From positions 2,666,001 to 2,730,000 of the forward strand of contig NZ_CP137080.1 of assembly GCF_036324365.1 (NCBI RefSeq): a DNA stretch of 64,000 bases, written 5' to 3'. Positions 61,451 through 64,000 of the stretch are shown piece after piece. A program made the position numbers and the translations under genes. The notes under the pieces were generated by a model. The model saw only the letters and a program-made list of their open reading frames with translations, made no database searches and was not told where the DNA came from. Source of the DNA: Microbacterium limosum. GTDB lineage: Bacteria > Actinomycetota > Actinomycetes > Actinomycetales > Microbacteriaceae. Numbering within the stretch: the first letter of the stretch is position 1; each line of letters begins with the position of its first letter.

Positions 61451-62169
61451 GGCATCTCCAATTGGGTGTGGTTGGCAAGGGCGGAGGTGAGGTCGCAGAG
61501 AATCAAGCGGCGCCAGAGCAGGTGCAGCACGACCGCTCGCGCATAGGGAGCGTCACTCAAGGCGGCGCCAGCACTCCGCAGACCCGCGCCGAGTGTGGGT
61601 GCCTCGCGAGTGGCTTCCTCGACCAGATCGACGTCTCGCTGAGGGAACTGCCAGCGACGCCTGTAGCCCGCGAGGAACCGGATGTTGGAGAGCAGTGCAG
61701 GGGCGGGTTCTGTGACGATCCGGTATGCCCACCCGCGCGACTGGATGATGTCGCCCGCCCACCGGAGAGCACCCGCGATGTCAGGATCCTCGAGCCGGCG
61801 CTTGGGCTTGACTTCGATGACCGTGAATCGGTGGTCGTCGTGCTCAATCAGGTAGTCGGGCACGTAGCTTCGCTCGACACCGTCGCGGTCGGCGATCAGC
61901 TCGAACGGCTGCGAGGCGATGCGAACGGCCCGGTGGTCGAAGTCCTCCAGGAGTAGCGCCGCGAGTTCGAGGCGGCTCTCGTACCCGACGAAGCCCTCCG
62001 TCGTTGCCGACCAGTAGCGCCCCGGGTAGTGGCGCTGTCCGCGATGCCAGCGGAACGTCCGCCGAGGCTCGGCCTCGAAGACATGGGGGGCGTCCAGGTC
62101 CGATAGCTCGCCCCGTTCGAGGTCATCCCGATCGAATCTCAGCGTGTAACCCGGCAATGACGTCGTCAT
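61447..62169 (-). CDS. tnsA: TnsA-like endonuclease
   Basis: A 240-residue restriction-fold nuclease. The active-site pattern Glu64 (VGYESRLE), Asp105 (YVPDYLIE) and Glu119-x-Lys121 (VIEVKPKR) matches TnsA E63/D114/K132. The N-terminal domain is catalytic, while the C-terminal part (WQFPQRDVDLVEEAT) is short. It would cut the 5' transposon ends so that movement is cut-and-paste. GGAGGT directly precedes the ATG at 62169; it overlaps tnsB by 4 bp. Confidence 0.9.
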   Translation of the reverse strand: MTTSLPGYTLRFDRDDLERGELSDLDAPHVFEAEPRRTFRWHRGQRHYPGRYWSATTEGFVGYESRLELAALLLEDFDHRAVRIASQPFELIADRDGVERSYVPDYLIEHDDHRFTVIEVKPKRRLEDPDIAGALRWAGDIIQSRGWAYRIVTEPAPALLSNIRFLAGYRRRWQFPQRDVDLVEEATREAPTLGAGLRSAGAALSDAPYARAVVLHLLWRRLILCDLTSALANHTQLEMP

Positions 62170-62234
62170 GGTGACCTCCTAAAAGTCACGAGCCTAGAGT
62201 CATAATTCTTGACTCTTAACGTACGGAGGTCACC
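62170..62234. promoter_or_regulatory. Nested dyads at the tnsA start, possible transposon end
   Basis: GGTGACCTCC (62170-62179) and GGAGGTCACC (62225-62234) form a perfect 10-bp inverted repeat around the inner dyad AGAGTCA/TGACTCT (62196-62202, 62210-62216). The centres are only about 4 bp apart. The left arm carries the tnsA ribosome site. It may be TnsB-binding sequence at the transposon end, a tnsA operator, or both. The remaining 62235-62428 shows no gene. Confidence 0.5.
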
Positions 62235-62428
62235 TACGTTCCGCAGCTTCGACACGCGGTCCGAGTCCTTCGTGTTTGAGGCTTCTCGCACGCCGAAGGA
62301 TGCGGGTAGTGAATGTGACATTTACGCTGGGGGCGTCAGCTACACAACACGCGCCACGCCGTTGGATTTCGCCCTGCGATGCTCCTCCTGCGCTGAGCGC
62401 CTCATGCGAAAATGAGGCGGTGGAGACC

Positions 62429-62773
62429 ATGCCGAGCGAACAGAGCGAGGAGCTCTCGAAGCTTGCCTTCGGCAGCAACCACATGCTCGCGCTCATGGCC
62501 GAGATCGCGCGTTCTCCCGACGGGAAGTTCTCCACGCCGTCCGTGGCAGATGCCACGGGGCTGTCGACCAGTACGATCCACGCCTTGCTGAAGCGCCTCA
62601 AGCAGCTGGGACTTGTCCGGCGGACCGACGAGGTCACTCCTGAGCGGATCAGGATCTACCAGCGTGCGGTGCACCCGACATGGGACTACGCACTGCGACT
62701 CGAGGCCGAGGCTGACGCGCGCGCGGCCGGAACCTTCACGATCCAGTGGGAGCCAACGACGGCGGGGCGGTAG
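62429..62773 (+). CDS. Winged-helix transcriptional regulator
   Basis: A 114-residue protein with a MarR/IclR-like winged helix: helix 2 and 3 in FSTPSVADATGLSTSTIHALLKRLKQLGLV and a wing RRTDEVTPERIRIYQ. A GTG at 62420 would add three residues. It is divergent from tnsA and upstream of the DISARM-like genes on the plus strand, so it may control either. The C-terminal helix (DYALRLEAEADARAAG) is typical of dimerising regulators. Confidence 0.8.
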   Translation: MPSEQSEELSKLAFGSNHMLALMAEIARSPDGKFSTPSVADATGLSTSTIHALLKRLKQLGLVRRTDEVTPERIRIYQRAVHPTWDYALRLEAEADARAAGTFTIQWEPTTAGR

Positions 62774-62826
62774 CTCGACCTGCTACCGAGCACCGGAATG
62801 CCTAATTGGTATGGCATCCTTCCTCT

Positions 62827-63178
62827 ATGGGCGTCGTTGAGGATCGCTACGAATCGTTCTCGACCGCCGCGGAGGACCCCTACCTGGGCGCGCTCCTGGG
62901 AACGATCGAAGAGCCGGCGGGCGCCTCGACCGCAAACAGAGCCGGCCTGCTCACTCTCGCGTGGTGGGACCAGCATGGCACTGGACCAACCCGCGCTGAA
63001 CTCATCGACGCCGTCTTCGAGATCGACGACTGGGATGCCGCGATCGCGGACCCGGCACGCACACTCCTCGAACGCCACGAGCAGGTCGACCTTCTCCAGC
63101 GCTGGCTCATCAGCTATTGGACCAGGCTCGGAACAATCTCGTTCATCCCCGGACACGACGACATCGTGGGAGCCGATC
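62827..63178 (+). CDS. Frame-disrupted 5' part or separate small protein before drmB
   Basis: From the ATG at 62827 about 115 residues look coding (EDPYLGALLGTIEEPAGAST, LTLAWWDQHGTGPTRAELID, HEQVDLLQRWLISYW). I know no family for it. After about 63170 the same frame becomes Arg/Pro-rich non-coding sequence, while the DrmB-like frame starts. Either it is the 5' end of the same gene and a base has been gained, or a distinct gene is fused by deletion. There is no clear ribosome site before the ATG. Confidence 0.5.
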
Positions 63179-64000
63179 TGGAAACGCCGCGAGGTCGTCC
63201 CGACGATCCTCGAACCGCGCTTGCTCAACGTCGTCCGTCTGCACCTGGGGCCGCAGGTCGACGCGCTGCGGCCGTTCCCGTGGCAGCCCAAGAAGGGCGC
63301 GATGTCGACCGAGGGCTCGGACCTCGGCCTTCCCGCGCGGGTGTTCCCACAGTGGTTCCGATGCACTGGCTGCGACTACCTCGGCCCACTCACGCGATTC
63401 ACTTACACGAACACCCATCCGTTCCGGCCCGACCTCGCCCAGTTCACTCACAAGCCCTGCCCTGGTCGCGGCGGTCGAGGACGCCGCGAGGGAAGCCCCG
63501 CCGTCCCTGCACAGCACCTGCTGACCTGCACCAACGGACATCTCGACGAGTTCCCCTACACGCTCTGGGTTCACCGGGGCCAGAGGTGCCCGAACGCTGA
63601 GAATCCCGACCTGAAGATGCGTGACGCCAACGTCGGCAAGAGCGTCGGCTCCACGATCATCTGCCAGTCGTGCAGCGCCACACGCGGCATGGCCGAGGCC
63701 CAAGGAGCGAAGGGGCGGCTCAAGCTGCCCCAGACGTGCCGGGGACGCCACCCTCACCTCGGCGCATTCTTCCCCGGCTGCAAGGCGCGGCCCGCGCTCA
63801 TCATGATGGGAGCCTCGAACCTGTGGTTCCCCTCGACGCAGAGCATCATCGTCATGCCGCGCTCCGACGCCGAACAGAAGGAAGCACTCGCCGACCACCT
63901 TCGTGTCGAACTCGGCATCGACCAAATTCGGCAGTTCGCCGACCAGATCCCGGTCATCCGCGCACTGGCGGGCGCGCGCAACATCGACGTCACCGGACTC
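63173..64000 (+). CDS. drmB: DISARM DrmB-like (DUF1998-type) protein, partial at window end
   Basis: An open frame of 276 codons runs off the window. It reads WKRREVVPTILEPRLLNVV, then FPQWFRCTGCDYLGPL, LTCTNGHLDEFPYTLWVHRG, STIICQSCSATRGMAEAQ, and FFPGCKARPALIMMGASNLW. The zinc CxxC pairs and the CTNGHLDEFPY segment are those of DrmB (DUF1998). There is no start in this frame near the usual N terminus, and coding potential continues upstream in another frame, so the gene is probably 5'-truncated or frameshifted. Other DISARM genes would lie to the right. Confidence 0.75.

Larger units (their letters stand above)
55828..62169 (-). mobile_element. Tn7-like transposition core tnsA-tnsB-tnsC-tniQ
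   Basis: Four coupled genes (4-bp overlaps, ATGA type) encode a TnsA-like nuclease, a TnsB/TniA DDE transposase, a TnsC/TniB AAA ATPase and a TniQ target selector. In Tn7-like elements tnsA lies near one end, which here would be in 62170-62400, and cargo lies beyond tniQ. I could not find matching terminal repeats. No Cas genes or CRISPR array are visible, so targeting is probably by TniQ. Span given is the gene core, not the whole element. Confidence 0.88.

Noticed and set aside
51206..62320. TGACATTT at 51213-51220 and near 62316 as transposon end repeats
   Set aside because: The two are in the same orientation and share only about 8 bp, so they do not qualify as terminal inverted repeats.
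45900..64000. CRISPR array or Cas12k/Cascade genes linked to the Tn7-like transposon
   Set aside because: No regularly spaced repeats and no cas-like open frames are visible anywhere in the window.

Overview
The window comes from a high-GC actinobacterium, most likely Microbacterium or a close Microbacteriaceae relative. This is inferred from gene content and order, frequent GTG starts, ATGA/GTGA overlaps, and many genes whose TANNNT -10 box lies only 6-7 nt from the start codon. It is not based on a database match.

Positions 1-45000 are core chromosome. A MarR regulator faces a tightly overlapping sulfur operon (868-10490): sulfite reductase, APS/PAPS reductase, CysD, CysN, an ABC ATPase and permease without a binding protein, siroheme CobA, FprA and a thioredoxin-reductase-like flavoprotein. 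Then come dcd, tRNA-Gly(CCC), ribokinase, a nucleoside hydrolase, an EamA exporter, a serine-hydrolase-fold lipoprotein without catalytic residues, DUF2470, iron-regulated heme oxygenase, a PIF1-like helicase, a CopD-CtaG fusion, HU and a zinc-free L28-L33-S14 operon. A zinc block (22947-30162) joins a Zur-boxed ZnuA-C-B importer, Zur, a YcgR/YcgQ-like pair, a propeller lipoprotein-like gene and a DNA glycosylase. A branched-chain 2-oxoacid dehydrogenase (E1a-E1b-E2) follows with an aminotransferase, then purB, a tyrosine phosphatase and assorted membrane proteins and enzymes. Three kinds of constant-length palindromic element (61, 82 and about 71 bp) sit between these genes.

From about 45000 onward the window is accessory. 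Decayed fragments (GH43 joined to a PPOX remnant) lead to a rhodanese/DUF4395 pair around a perfect CstR/CsoR-like operator, a VapBC module, a serine-recombinase fragment, and a complete IS21-family element with a 7-bp target duplication and a frameshifted istB. Next come a region packed with TGTCCA half-sites, a three-gene TIGR04255/HTH/unknown operon, a large DUF4209 protein, and a complete Tn7-like transposition core (tnsA-tnsB-tnsC-tniQ, minus strand). Its TniQ carries three extra DNA-binding modules. Beyond it, on the plus strand, are a winged-helix gene and a DISARM DrmB-like protein, apparently frame-disrupted, that runs off the window. The Tn7-like core with its neighbours looks like a mobile defence island. 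The TIGR04255 operon, the DUF4209 gene and the three-HTH TniQ are the best candidates for something undescribed.
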